This document shows, in pieces, positions 9,340 through 17,539 of a stretch of DNA of 64,000 nt. Origin of the DNA: Paraburkholderia tuberum STM678 (GTDB lineage Bacteria > Pseudomonadota > Gammaproteobacteria > Burkholderiales > Burkholderiaceae). The notes beneath the pieces were generated by a model that did no database searches, was not told the DNA's origin, and worked only from the letters and a program-made list of their open reading frames with translations. The stretch spans positions 32,706-96,705 of the forward strand of contig NZ_CADFGP010000031.1 of the NCBI RefSeq assembly GCF_902833905.1, given 5' to 3'. How positions within the stretch are numbered: the stretch's first letter is position 1; each line of letters opens with the position of its first letter. The translations under genes were made by a program, and so were the position numbers.

Positions 9340-9831
9340 ATGAAGACGCAGCGATTCTTGCAATTCTTTTTCAGGCGAATTTTTATGTCCTTCCCGAAAA
9401 AGCGTAGGCGCGCGAAGGTGGACGGCGACGAGTCGTTCCTCGCGGTTCTGCGGCATTTCAAGCCGTTCGGTCAACTCGACACCAAGATTGCGCGGGCTCG
9501 CGCACAGGACGAACCGGTGCTCTATGCACACGTGCTGCCCGGACTCGACGTGCTTCTATGCAGTGTGCGCGGCGCACAGCCGCCCTACCCCGCACCAGCC
9601 GAATTGCGGCGGCGCTGCCTCGAATCCATTACCAACGCGCTGGAGCAGCCGCTCGATGGTCTCGAGAACGGCGGCTACTGGTACGAGGCCGACGGCTTCG
9701 GCTTCCTCGTGTTCGCGAGCCGTGCGCGCGGCAAGATTCTGACGGAGTTCGGCGCGACACGAATCGGTACCCGGCGCGGCGTGCGTCGCCAGGATGCGTC
9801 GGGCGATGCAACCCCACGTTCGCTCAGATAG
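9340..9831 (+). CDS. Hypothetical protein
   Basis: A 163-residue protein of unknown function. The start at 9340 is preceded by GGGAGTGG at a suitable spacing; a later ATG at 9385 (MSFPKKRRR) is possible. The first 35 residues are very basic (RFLQFFFRRIF, PKKRRRAK). The middle looks globular, with two aromatic-rich stretches around GGYWYEADGFGFLVFASRA. The C-terminal 25 residues are basic and low in complexity. Third-position GC is high, as in genuine neighbours. It has no obvious membrane span, signal peptide or recognised motif. It stands alone between divergent and convergent neighbours. Confidence 0.6.
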   Translation: MKTQRFLQFFFRRIFMSFPKKRRRAKVDGDESFLAVLRHFKPFGQLDTKIARARAQDEPVLYAHVLPGLDVLLCSVRGAQPPYPAPAELRRRCLESITNALEQPLDGLENGGYWYEADGFGFLVFASRARGKILTEFGATRIGTRRGVRRQDASGDATPRSLR

Positions 9832-9980
9832 GCCAATCGGGCACCCTGAAGTTCAGGGCTGCTGACAGGTCGTTCTCTTCGCTTCATCGAAACCCTGGCT
9901 CGACGGCAACCGCGCGCAGTTTCTCACGCGGCATCATGCCGTTGATTCGGCGATCGCATCATCGACGCGCTCGCCGCGCT

Positions 9981-12464
9981 TCAGCTGCCCTTGTATTCGG
10001 CCGCGCTCGCCGGCGACTGCGTCGCTGGCTTACGATCCACCGCGGCTGGCGACGACGCGCCGCCCGGAGACTTGTTGACCGGCGCGCCCTCGAGCGATAT
10101 CGGCGCCTTCGGCTGTTGCTTGACGCCCGGCGGCGGCGCCTTCGGCATCTGCCGCGCTTGCGCGAGCAATCGCGCGCACGGCAGCGGCTTGTTGTTGCTG
10201 GGCGCAAGCAGCGGGATCAGCGCCGCGAACGGATTGATCAGCCCGAGCCCGACCGCCGCGCCGCCGCGCAACGCGAGCGCGGCCGCATTGACGCCGACGT
10301 GCGGATCCTTGAAGGTGCCCTTCACGTACAGCGGCGAGCGCAGCGAAAAGACCCGGAAGCCCTTCGTATGCGGATGCACGCCCAGGTCCATCGTCTCGTC
10401 GCGCAGATTCACCTGACCGTCGATATTGATCACCGCGTCGCCGGTGTCGAGCGCGAACACGCGCGCTTCGAGCACGCCGTCGGTCGCGACGAAATCGGCG
10501 GCCGCGCAGTTGATCTTCACGTTGCTAGTGCCGAACAGCTTTTCATAGACGACGTTCGCGACGTTGAGCCCGGCCGCCTCCATCAGCAGACGGCTCACGG
10601 TGCCTTCGGTCACGAGCGCCTTCAACTCACCGTTCGAAGTCGCCGCGAGCGCCGCCGGCGAATTACCGGTCGCGGACAGCGACGCATCGCCGTTGATCTC
10701 GCCGAGCGCGTTCTGCATCGTCTTGAAGGTCGGGAACAATTGCTTCAGCTTGACGTGCCGCGCCGACATCGCGAAGCGCCCCTTCAGCGGCGCCGCGCTG
10801 CCATCGAGATGAATGTCCGACACGAGCGAGCCGCCCGCGACGCCGAACTTCAGCGGCACGAGCGACAGCACGCCGTCGGTCATCACGACGTGCGTGTACA
10901 GATCCGTGATCGGCAGGTTCGCGTTTTTGATGATGCGCCGGCCGGTGAACTTGACGTCGGCGTCGATCGCCTTCCAGCGGTCGGTGCGGAACTCCTCGAC
11001 CGGCAGCACGCGGTTGCTCGGCTGCGCGGCCGCGTCGCCGCGCCTCGCCTTGCTCGCGTTCGAATCGGCGCCGATCACCGGCGCGAGATCCGAGAACTGC
11101 AACAGATGCGACTCGAGTTCGCCCTGCAGCAGCGGACGTGGCTCGCGCCCGGTATAGGTCAACGAACCGTTCAGATCGCTGCCGCCGACCCGGCCTGTAA
11201 AGTTTTCATACGTGAACACGTTGCCGCTCGATTTGAACTGACCGATCAGACGACCCTCGGTCGCGTACGGCGGGGTCTCGGGCAAGGTCACGCCGGTCAG
11301 CGAATACAGGCGCGCCATGCTGTTGCCCTGCAGCCAGAGGCGCAGATCGAGCGCCCCGAGATGCGCCGGATCGGTGAGCGTGCCGACGAAGGCGATATGC
11401 AGATCGCCGGCTTTGACATCGGCCTGCACCGGGAACGGCCGGTTCGCGTCCTGCAGCGCGAGCACGCCGCCGAGCTTGCCGCTGCCCGACACCGGCGTGC
11501 GGTTGTAGGTGCCCTTGACGGTCCAGCCGATCGCATAAAGCGGCGTCGCGCGCCTGGCGCCAGGTGCGGTGCCGCTCGCCCCCGAGACAGCCGCGGCCGG
11601 GCTGGCGCTCCCGCTGGTGGTTTCGGCCGGTGCGGCGGCGCCGCTCGTCGCGAGCGCGCCGGAACTCGCGGCCACGCCCGACGTTGCGGATGCGCCCGAT
11701 GCGCCCGACGCCTGCGCCGCCGCTTCATAAGCCGCCGCTGCGGAAGCCGCCTTCGCCTCCGAGGCCGCCTCTGCCTCGGCCTGCGCGGCGAGTTGGCGCG
11801 CGCCCGCCCGGCCGACGGCCTGAGCCGACGCGCTGCGCGAGGCCGCTTCCTGCTGCTTCAGCGCGTCGCCGATCGGGATCGGCTGCCCGAGCGTATCGAC
11901 GACCATCTGCACCTCGACCTTCTTCTGCTGATCCGACAGCGCGATGTTGCCCTTCGCGAACGCGATATCGTGCAGATCGAGCTTCCACTCGGTGGGTCTG
12001 CTCGACGACGGCAGCTTGAAGGTCCAGTTATTGCGCCCGTCGACAAGACGTTCCAGATCGACCGACGGATTCACGAGGTTGATCGCCGGAATCTCGATGT
12101 CGTGCGCGAGCAGCGGCAGCACCTCGACCTCGAAGTCGATTTCGTCGAGCGTCGCGAACTGCGGCTGTTTGGTCCAGTCGGGATTGCCGATCGCGATGTT
12201 GGCCGCCGAAAAGCGCGGCCAAGGCACCCAGCCGCGCCAGCCGGTCTCGCCGACCGCATGACGCCAGCCCACCTTCAGGTCGCCGTTGATCGCAAACGGC
12301 CGGCCGATCGCCTGGCTGACCTTGTCGTCGATGTAAGGCCGCGCGCGGTTCCAGTCGAAGCTCAGGATGAAGATGACGAGCGCGACGATCAGGATCACGA
12401 GCGCCGCCAGCAGCCATGCAAAGATTTTTCCGACCCGTCGTCCGGTGCCGCTCGACACTGCCAT
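9981..12464 (-). CDS. AsmA family protein
   Basis: An 827-residue inner-membrane-anchored protein of the AsmA/TamB-like group, which is implicated in outer-membrane lipid homeostasis. One N-terminal transmembrane helix (IFAWLLAALVILIVALVIFILSF, about residues 13-35) is followed by a long periplasmic beta-rich region. An Ala/Ser/Gly-rich insert lies around residues 230-300, unusual for the family and likely disordered. The C-terminal AsmA-type region includes LNGSLTYTGREPRPLLQGEL and DGQVNLRDETMDLGVHPHTKG. The tail is Pro/Lys-rich. The exact substrate is unknown. It is monocistronic and divergent from the FetA-type ATPase gene. Confidence 0.85.
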   Translation of the reverse strand: MAVSSGTGRRVGKIFAWLLAALVILIVALVIFILSFDWNRARPYIDDKVSQAIGRPFAINGDLKVGWRHAVGETGWRGWVPWPRFSAANIAIGNPDWTKQPQFATLDEIDFEVEVLPLLAHDIEIPAINLVNPSVDLERLVDGRNNWTFKLPSSSRPTEWKLDLHDIAFAKGNIALSDQQKKVEVQMVVDTLGQPIPIGDALKQQEAASRSASAQAVGRAGARQLAAQAEAEAASEAKAASAAAAYEAAAQASGASGASATSGVAASSGALATSGAAAPAETTSGSASPAAAVSGASGTAPGARRATPLYAIGWTVKGTYNRTPVSGSGKLGGVLALQDANRPFPVQADVKAGDLHIAFVGTLTDPAHLGALDLRLWLQGNSMARLYSLTGVTLPETPPYATEGRLIGQFKSSGNVFTYENFTGRVGGSDLNGSLTYTGREPRPLLQGELESHLLQFSDLAPVIGADSNASKARRGDAAAQPSNRVLPVEEFRTDRWKAIDADVKFTGRRIIKNANLPITDLYTHVVMTDGVLSLVPLKFGVAGGSLVSDIHLDGSAAPLKGRFAMSARHVKLKQLFPTFKTMQNALGEINGDASLSATGNSPAALAATSNGELKALVTEGTVSRLLMEAAGLNVANVVYEKLFGTSNVKINCAAADFVATDGVLEARVFALDTGDAVINIDGQVNLRDETMDLGVHPHTKGFRVFSLRSPLYVKGTFKDPHVGVNAAALALRGGAAVGLGLINPFAALIPLLAPSNNKPLPCARLLAQARQMPKAPPPGVKQQPKAPISLEGAPVNKSPGGASSPAAVDRKPATQSPASAAEYKGS

Positions 12465-12634
12465 TGAAAAGCTCCGCGTGTTGTTCCACGTTGTGCACCG
12501 TGCAGCAGTTATCGTACCTGGCGCGCGAGCATGAATCGCCGCGTCGGTCGTGCGCCGTTGCGCCTCGTCGCTTTATCATGGCGCACGCTTTACCGACAGC
12601 CCCACCGGCACACCCTCCCCACGGCGTTCCAACC

Positions 12635-13375
12635 ATGACCGATGTTCCCTTCGTCCTCGCCGACGGCATCGTACGGCGCGATGCGCAGCGCGGCCAGACG
12701 CTGTTGCAGCCGACCACCTTCGCCCTGCGCGCCGGCGAGCGCGTCGCGATTACCGGACCGTCCGGCTCCGGCAAGAGCGTGTTTCTGCGCGCGCTCGCAC
12801 TGCTCGATCCGGTCGATGCGGGGCGCATCCTGTGGCATGGCGCGCCGCTCGAGAGTGCGCGGATTCCGCGCTACCGGCGCGCAATCGCGTATATCCGGCA
12901 GCGGCCCGCGCTGATCGACGGCAGCGTCGAAGACAATCTGCGCTATCCGTTTGAGCTGCGGGCATATCGCGACGCGCGCTTCGATCGCGCGTGCGCGGCC
13001 AGGCTCGCGATGCAGGCCGGCCGCGGCGAGGACTTTCTCGGCAAGCGCGCAAGCGAATTATCGGGTGGCGAAGCGCAGATCGCCGCGCTGATCCGCGTGC
13101 TGCAACTCGCGCCCGAAGTGCTGTTGCTCGACGAGCCGACCGCCTCGCTCGATCCGGCGTCGTCGCGCGCGATCGAAGCGCTCGTGCAGGCGTGGTTCGA
13201 TGCCGCGCCGGGCGCTCACGCATCGATGTGGGTGTCGCACGATGTCGAGCAGGCGGCACGCATGAGCGAACGGCATCTGACGATGCGCGCCGGCGTACTG
13301 GCCGAACACACTTGCGTGCGGCGCGATGCGGACCAACGCGCTCCCGCCGACCAGCGTCGGGAGCCCCGCCAATGA
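12635..13375 (+). CDS. fetA: ABC transporter ATP-binding protein, FetA/YbbL type
   Basis: A 246-residue cytoplasmic ATPase. Walker A is GPSGSGKSVFL near residue 41, the signature is LSGGEAQIAAL and Walker B is VLLLDEPTASLD, followed by a switch His (VSHDVEQ). The Q-loop sits in IAYIRQRPALIDGSV. An in-frame upstream ATG at 12578 exists, but the homologous region begins at 12635. The stop codon overlaps the start of the permease gene (ATGA), so the two are translationally coupled. The pair matches the E. coli FetAB layout, proposed to export iron under oxidative stress. The iron role here is inferred from that resemblance. Confidence 0.8.
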   Translation: MTDVPFVLADGIVRRDAQRGQTLLQPTTFALRAGERVAITGPSGSGKSVFLRALALLDPVDAGRILWHGAPLESARIPRYRRAIAYIRQRPALIDGSVEDNLRYPFELRAYRDARFDRACAARLAMQAGRGEDFLGKRASELSGGEAQIAALIRVLQLAPEVLLLDEPTASLDPASSRAIEALVQAWFDAAPGAHASMWVSHDVEQAARMSERHLTMRAGVLAEHTCVRRDADQRAPADQRREPRQ

Positions 13376-14178
13376 GCCTGCAGAATCTGAGCTTGTGGGA
13401 CGTCGCGATCGCGACGCTGCTGATCGTCGTGAATGGCGCGGTGTCGGTCGCGCTGAAGCTCGATCTCGAGCGCAAGCTCGCATGGGCGGCGGTGCGCACC
13501 GTGGTCCAGTTGCTCGCGATCGGCTATGTGCTCGGCTGGGTGTTCAGTTTCGCTCGCTGGTACGTGGTGCTGCCGCTGATGATCGTGATGACGCTGATCG
13601 CCGGTTTCGCCGGCGCGCAGCGCGGCAGCCACACCTATGCCGGACAACGCGCCGACAGCGTGCTGTCGATCTGGGTCAGCTCGTGGCTCGTGGCCGCGGT
13701 GGGACTGTTCGTCGTGATCCGCATCCATCCGTGGTACGCGCCGCAATATGCGATTCCGATTCTCGGCATGATCCTCGGCAACACGCTGACCGGTGTATCG
13801 CTCGGCATCGAGCGGATGACCGAGGAGCTGACCGCGCGGCGCGACCGCGTCGACATGGCGCTCGCGCTCGGCGCGACACGCTGGGAGGCCGCGCAGGCGC
13901 CGGCGCGCCAGGCGGTGCGCGCCGGCATGATGCCGACGTTGAACCAGATGGCGGTGGTCGGCGTTGTCAGTTTGCCGGGCATGATGACCGGTCAGGTGCT
14001 GGCCGGGCAGTCGCCATTGCAGGCGGTGCGCTATCAGATCGTCATCATGTTTCTGATCGCGGCGGCGTCGGCGCTGGGGACCGTGGGCGCGGTGCTGCTC
14101 ACGTACCGGCGGCTCTTTTCGGCCGAGCATCAGTTCTTGCCGGCGCGGCTCGTCGAGCGTGAGGCACGCAAAGAATGA
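13372..14178 (+). CDS. fetB: ABC transporter permease, FetB/YbbM type
   Basis: A 268-residue polytopic inner-membrane protein (UPF0014-like). Several hydrophobic segments are visible, e.g. VAIATLLIVVNGAVSVAL, TVVQLLAIGYVLGWVF, VVLPLMIVMTLIAGFAG and YQIVIMFLIAAASALGTV. The family motif RMTEELTARRDRVDMALALG lies in a cytoplasmic loop and probably contacts the ATPase. The start overlaps the fetA stop by ATGA. The longer open frame upstream, from 12991, is antisense-like Arg-rich sequence inside fetA and was discarded. Function follows the FetAB family and is inferred. Confidence 0.82.
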   Translation: MSLQNLSLWDVAIATLLIVVNGAVSVALKLDLERKLAWAAVRTVVQLLAIGYVLGWVFSFARWYVVLPLMIVMTLIAGFAGAQRGSHTYAGQRADSVLSIWVSSWLVAAVGLFVVIRIHPWYAPQYAIPILGMILGNTLTGVSLGIERMTEELTARRDRVDMALALGATRWEAAQAPARQAVRAGMMPTLNQMAVVGVVSLPGMMTGQVLAGQSPLQAVRYQIVIMFLIAAASALGTVGAVLLTYRRLFSAEHQFLPARLVEREARKE

Positions 14179-14247
14179 CGCACAAGGATGACGCGCTAGC
14201 GCGTGCTACGCTCGCGCACGCGGCCATCACGCCGCACGCTCGAACCT

Positions 14248-14796
14248 TCACCGCTTCGCGGTGACGGCGATCTCCGTGCCGTCGGTCAGCGTCAGCGTTT
14301 TCGTCGTGCCGTTGACCGGCATCGTGAAACGCACGATCTGACTCACGCTCACATCGTTCGGACACTTGAGCGTCTTGCCGCCGCTCGTCACGGTTTTCAC
14401 GCCATGCGGCGTCTGCGCCTGGAAGTTCAGTTGGACGGCCGCGGTGCCGTCGCTCGACACCACCGGCGAGAAGCGGATCTGCGTCTGGCGGATCATCGCG
14501 CCATTCTCGTCGACCGGCAGCGACGCATAGTCCGGGCATGCGTCCGTCGCGGCCACCGGACCGCCGGGCGGCACGGTCTTCCACGTGAAGTCGTCCGATT
14601 CGCCCGAGCGGATCGTGCGGGTCTCCTGGGAATTGCCGAACTGTTTCGACGTGACGCGAACGGTGTAGCGGATCGGACCGTCGAGCGGGGCCTTGTTGGT
14701 CACCGTGATCGGCGTGGCTGCGCGAGCAGCCGGCACGAGCGCGCAGGCGAGAGAAGCGACAACGGAAACGGCGGAGAGTTTGAAGCTGAAGCTCAT
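14248..14796 (-). CDS. Secreted hypothetical protein (possibly DUF6013 family)
   Basis: A 182-residue protein with a clear Sec signal peptide: MSFSFKLSAVSVVASLACAL, then VPAARAA with a likely cleavage after ARA (about residue 27). The mature part is beta-rich, with two cysteines (DACPDY and KCPND) that could form a disulfide. GAGGTGAC precedes the ATG at 14796, which favours it over the longer frame at 14853. I recall Burkholderia proteins of this kind being placed in a domain of unknown function (DUF6013), but cannot check it here. It faces the end of fetB and is probably monocistronic. Confidence 0.68.
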   Translation of the reverse strand: MSFSFKLSAVSVVASLACALVPAARAATPITVTNKAPLDGPIRYTVRVTSKQFGNSQETRTIRSGESDDFTWKTVPPGGPVAATDACPDYASLPVDENGAMIRQTQIRFSPVVSSDGTAAVQLNFQAQTPHGVKTVTSGGKTLKCPNDVSVSQIVRFTMPVNGTTKTLTLTDGTEIAVTAKR

Positions 14797-15029
14797 ACTG
14801 TCACCTCGTTGTTGTGCCGCTGCGCGCTCGCGTCGACGCGACTGCCTGTGCACTGTTCACGCACTGCCGAGGGCCGGCCGGTTCATACCGGCTGGCCTCG
14901 CCGCAAGACACGCAACCGTTTTGGCATGCTGCGTCGTCAGTCTAACGCCAAGCGCGCTGCCGCGCGTGTCGTGTCGGCCCGGGTGTTAACCCGCTTGCGG
15001 CGACGCGCTTTCTGCGCGTCGATTTCATC

Positions 15030-16046
15030 TCAGAAGCCGGTCAGCACCAGCTTGCCGATCGCGCGTCCTGCTTCGAGCAACCCATGCGCGCGACGCAGAT
15101 TCTCCGCGTTGATGCGGCCGAGGTCCTGGCCGAGCGTCGTGCGCAACGTGCCGGCATCGACGAGCCGCGCGACCTCGGTCAGCAGCTTGTGCTGCTCGAT
15201 CATGTCGGTCGTGCCGAACATCGAGCGGGTGAACATGAACTCCCAGTGAAACGCGGCGCTCTTCGCCTTCAGCAATTCGACGGGCACGGCGGCGCTGTTC
15301 TCGACGATCGTGCAGATGCCGCCTTGCGGCTTGATCAGTTGCGCGGCGGCCGGGAAATTACGGTCGGTGTCGTTGAAGATCAGCACGTAGTCGACCTGCT
15401 CGATGCCGATCTCCTTCATCTGCGCGGGCAGATCGCCGAAGTGATCGACGATGTGATCCGCGCCGAGCTCCCGTGCCCATTTCGCCGATTCGGGCCGCGA
15501 CGCGGTCGCGATCACATGCAGCTTGCCGAGCTGCTTCGCGAGCTGGATGCCGATCGAGCCGACCCCGCCCGCCCCGCCGAAAATCAGCACCGTACGGCCT
15601 GCGTCGGCGCCCTGCGGCGATACGCCGAGGCGATCGAACAATGCTTCCCACGCAGTGATCGCGGTCAGCGGCAATGCGGCCGCGTGCGTGAAATCGAGCG
15701 ACGCCGGCTTGTGTCCGACGATCCGTTCGTCCACCAGATGAAACTCGCTGTTGGCCCCCGGCCGCGTAATGCTGCCCGCATAGAACACCGGATCGCCGAC
15801 CTTGAACAGCGTGACCTCGGGGCCAGCTGCGACGACAGTGCCGGCCGCATCCCAGCCGAGCACGCGCGGCGTCTTTTCGACGGTGTCTTTCGGCGCGCGC
15901 ACCTTGGTGTCGACCGGGTTCACGGAAATGGCTTCGACCTTGACCAGCAGATCGCGGCCGGTCGCTTCGGGTTTCGGGATCTCGACGTCGACGAGCGCTT
16001 CGGCGTGATCGAGGGGCAGATAACGGTAGAGTCCGACGGCTTTCAT
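15030..16046 (-). CDS. Zinc-type alcohol dehydrogenase-like / quinone oxidoreductase
   Basis: A 338-residue medium-chain reductase. The GroES-like half contains EAISVNPVDTKVR and LGWDAAGTVVAAG. The Rossmann half has the NADPH loop IFGGAGGVGSIGIQLAKQLG. The structural-zinc cysteines of classical alcohol dehydrogenases are absent, so it belongs to the zinc-independent QOR/ZADH-like subgroup (YhfP/AdhZ-like). AAGGAG lies at optimal distance before the ATG at 16046; the longer frame at 16082 lacks this. It diverges from a LysR-type regulator, which by family habit probably controls it. Confidence 0.85.
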   Translation of the reverse strand: MKAVGLYRYLPLDHAEALVDVEIPKPEATGRDLLVKVEAISVNPVDTKVRAPKDTVEKTPRVLGWDAAGTVVAAGPEVTLFKVGDPVFYAGSITRPGANSEFHLVDERIVGHKPASLDFTHAAALPLTAITAWEALFDRLGVSPQGADAGRTVLIFGGAGGVGSIGIQLAKQLGKLHVIATASRPESAKWARELGADHIVDHFGDLPAQMKEIGIEQVDYVLIFNDTDRNFPAAAQLIKPQGGICTIVENSAAVPVELLKAKSAAFHWEFMFTRSMFGTTDMIEQHKLLTEVARLVDAGTLRTTLGQDLGRINAENLRRAHGLLEAGRAIGKLVLTGF

Positions 16047-16158
16047 GGCTGCTCCTTGTGGGTTCGGTTGATGTGCACGCATGACTCATATCGTAGGATG
16101 GTTCTTATTCTGATAAAACAGCCATAATCACTGAATCATTTTTTGGTTTTTCAGAATA

Positions 16159-17127
16159 ATGGATGATTCAAGCCCGGCCGGCCGGTCCGTGCCCAGCGAA
16201 CGCGAACGGCTCGATCTGCTCGACGTCGCGTTGTTCGTGCGTGCCGCGCTGCTCGCCAACGTGTCGGCGGCCGGGCGCGAGTTCGGTTTGTCGGCGGCGG
16301 TCGCGAGCGCGCGGATCGCACAACTCGAAAAGATCCTCGGCGCGCGTTTGTTGCATCGGACCACGCGCCGCATCAGCCTCACCCAGGACGGTGAAGTGTT
16401 CATGACGCGCGCCGAGGCGCTGCTCGACGCGGCCGGCGCAGCGCGCGCATCGGTCGGCCGCGCGCAGGCCGCACCGCAGGGACGGCTGCGCGTGTCGATG
16501 CCGTCGTCGTTCGGGCGTCAGCATGTGTCGCCGGTGATCAGCGAGTTTCTACGCCGCTATCCGGGGGTCAGCGTCGATCTGCGCCTGACCGATCAGGTGG
16601 TCGATCTGGTCGACGCGGGAATCGATGTCGCGATTCGCGTCGGCGTGCTGAAGGATTCGTCGCTGGTCGCACGGCGGCTCGCGGTCAACCGCCGCGTGCT
16701 GTGCGCGGCCCCCGCCTATCTGGCCGCGCGCGGCACGCCGCATCATCCGTCGGATCTCGCGGGGCACGAGTGCATCATCCTGTCGGCGCAGCGCGACTGG
16801 CGCTTCGTGACGCCCGCCGGCCCGCTCGACGTGCGCGTGAGCGGACGCCTCGTCACCGATAACGGCGAGGTGATTCGCGACGCGCTGCTCGCGGGCTTCG
16901 GCATCGCGCTGAAATCGACATGGGACGTGGCGCCCTATCTGCGCAGCGGCAAACTCGTCAGCGTGCTCGACAGCTATCCTCTCGCGGACGACGTCGCGAT
17001 CTGGGCCGTGTATCCAAGCCGCGCGTTCGTGCCGCCGAAGACGCTCGCCTTCATCGACTTCGTCGCCACGCATTTCGGCGATCCGCCGTACTGGGATCGC
17101 GAGCCGGTTGGCCTGGCGGGCGCGTAG
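16159..17127 (+). CDS. LysR-family transcriptional regulator
   Basis: A 322-residue regulator with an N-terminal winged helix (about residues 14-72: LDVALFVRAALLANVSAAGREFGLSAAV split over the HTH, then LGARLLHRTTRRISLT). A periplasmic-binding-like effector domain follows. The subgroup resembles CrgA-like LysR proteins (RLRVSMPSSFGRQHVSPVISEF). It is divergently transcribed from the oxidoreductase gene, with a 112-base spacer that includes an A/T-rich stretch where LysR operators are expected. Autoregulation and control of the neighbour are inferred from this layout. Confidence 0.9.
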   Translation: MDDSSPAGRSVPSERERLDLLDVALFVRAALLANVSAAGREFGLSAAVASARIAQLEKILGARLLHRTTRRISLTQDGEVFMTRAEALLDAAGAARASVGRAQAAPQGRLRVSMPSSFGRQHVSPVISEFLRRYPGVSVDLRLTDQVVDLVDAGIDVAIRVGVLKDSSLVARRLAVNRRVLCAAPAYLAARGTPHHPSDLAGHECIILSAQRDWRFVTPAGPLDVRVSGRLVTDNGEVIRDALLAGFGIALKSTWDVAPYLRSGKLVSVLDSYPLADDVAIWAVYPSRAFVPPKTLAFIDFVATHFGDPPYWDREPVGLAGA

Positions 17128-17149
17128 GCGCGATGCCCGCTACGCCGCG

Positions 17150-17452
17150 TCAGCGCTTGCCGACCTTTGCGCCGCCCTGCTTGCGATCCGAGTTCACATC
17201 GGCATGCGCGTCGTTCTGCGTGCGTTGCTGATACTCGCCGCCGCCGCGGCGGTCGGTATCCTGCTGCCCATGCGCGATGTCGTCATGTGCCTGCTTGCCG
17301 ACATGGCGCGGCTCGTCCTCGTGCTGCGACTCGGGATGCTGGTCGGCTTCATGCGGCAGCGGCGCCGCGGCTTCCTGCAACGACTTCGGATCCTTGTTCG
17401 CGTGCGGGTCGGCTTGCGCGTCGCCATCGGTCGATTGCGGCAGGGTCTTCAT
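17150..17452 (-). CDS. Small, highly hydrophilic hypothetical protein
   Basis: A 100-residue protein almost without hydrophobic residues, rich in Asp, Gln, His, Lys and Pro (e.g. HPESQHEDEPRHVGKQAHDD), so probably disordered. AAGGAG at seven bases before the ATG at 17452 supports the start; an upstream in-frame start at 17524 overlaps ligD spacing and lacks such a site. It lies 87 bases downstream of ligD on the same strand, so it may be the last gene of the ku-ligD unit. I do not recognise a family. Confidence 0.6.
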   Translation of the reverse strand: MKTLPQSTDGDAQADPHANKDPKSLQEAAAPLPHEADQHPESQHEDEPRHVGKQAHDDIAHGQQDTDRRGGGEYQQRTQNDAHADVNSDRKQGGAKVGKR

Positions 17453-17539
17453 TGCATTGCTCCTTCGCGAAGCGCGTTCGCGCGCCAAGTACGCACGGCG
17501 CACTCGCGGGTTGGATTCAGCCACCCGGACGCGCGCTCA

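Noticed and set aside
9558..12467. A 969-codon open frame on the plus strand
   Set aside because: It lies antisense to the AsmA-family gene, has an Arg-rich composition and no ribosome-binding site.
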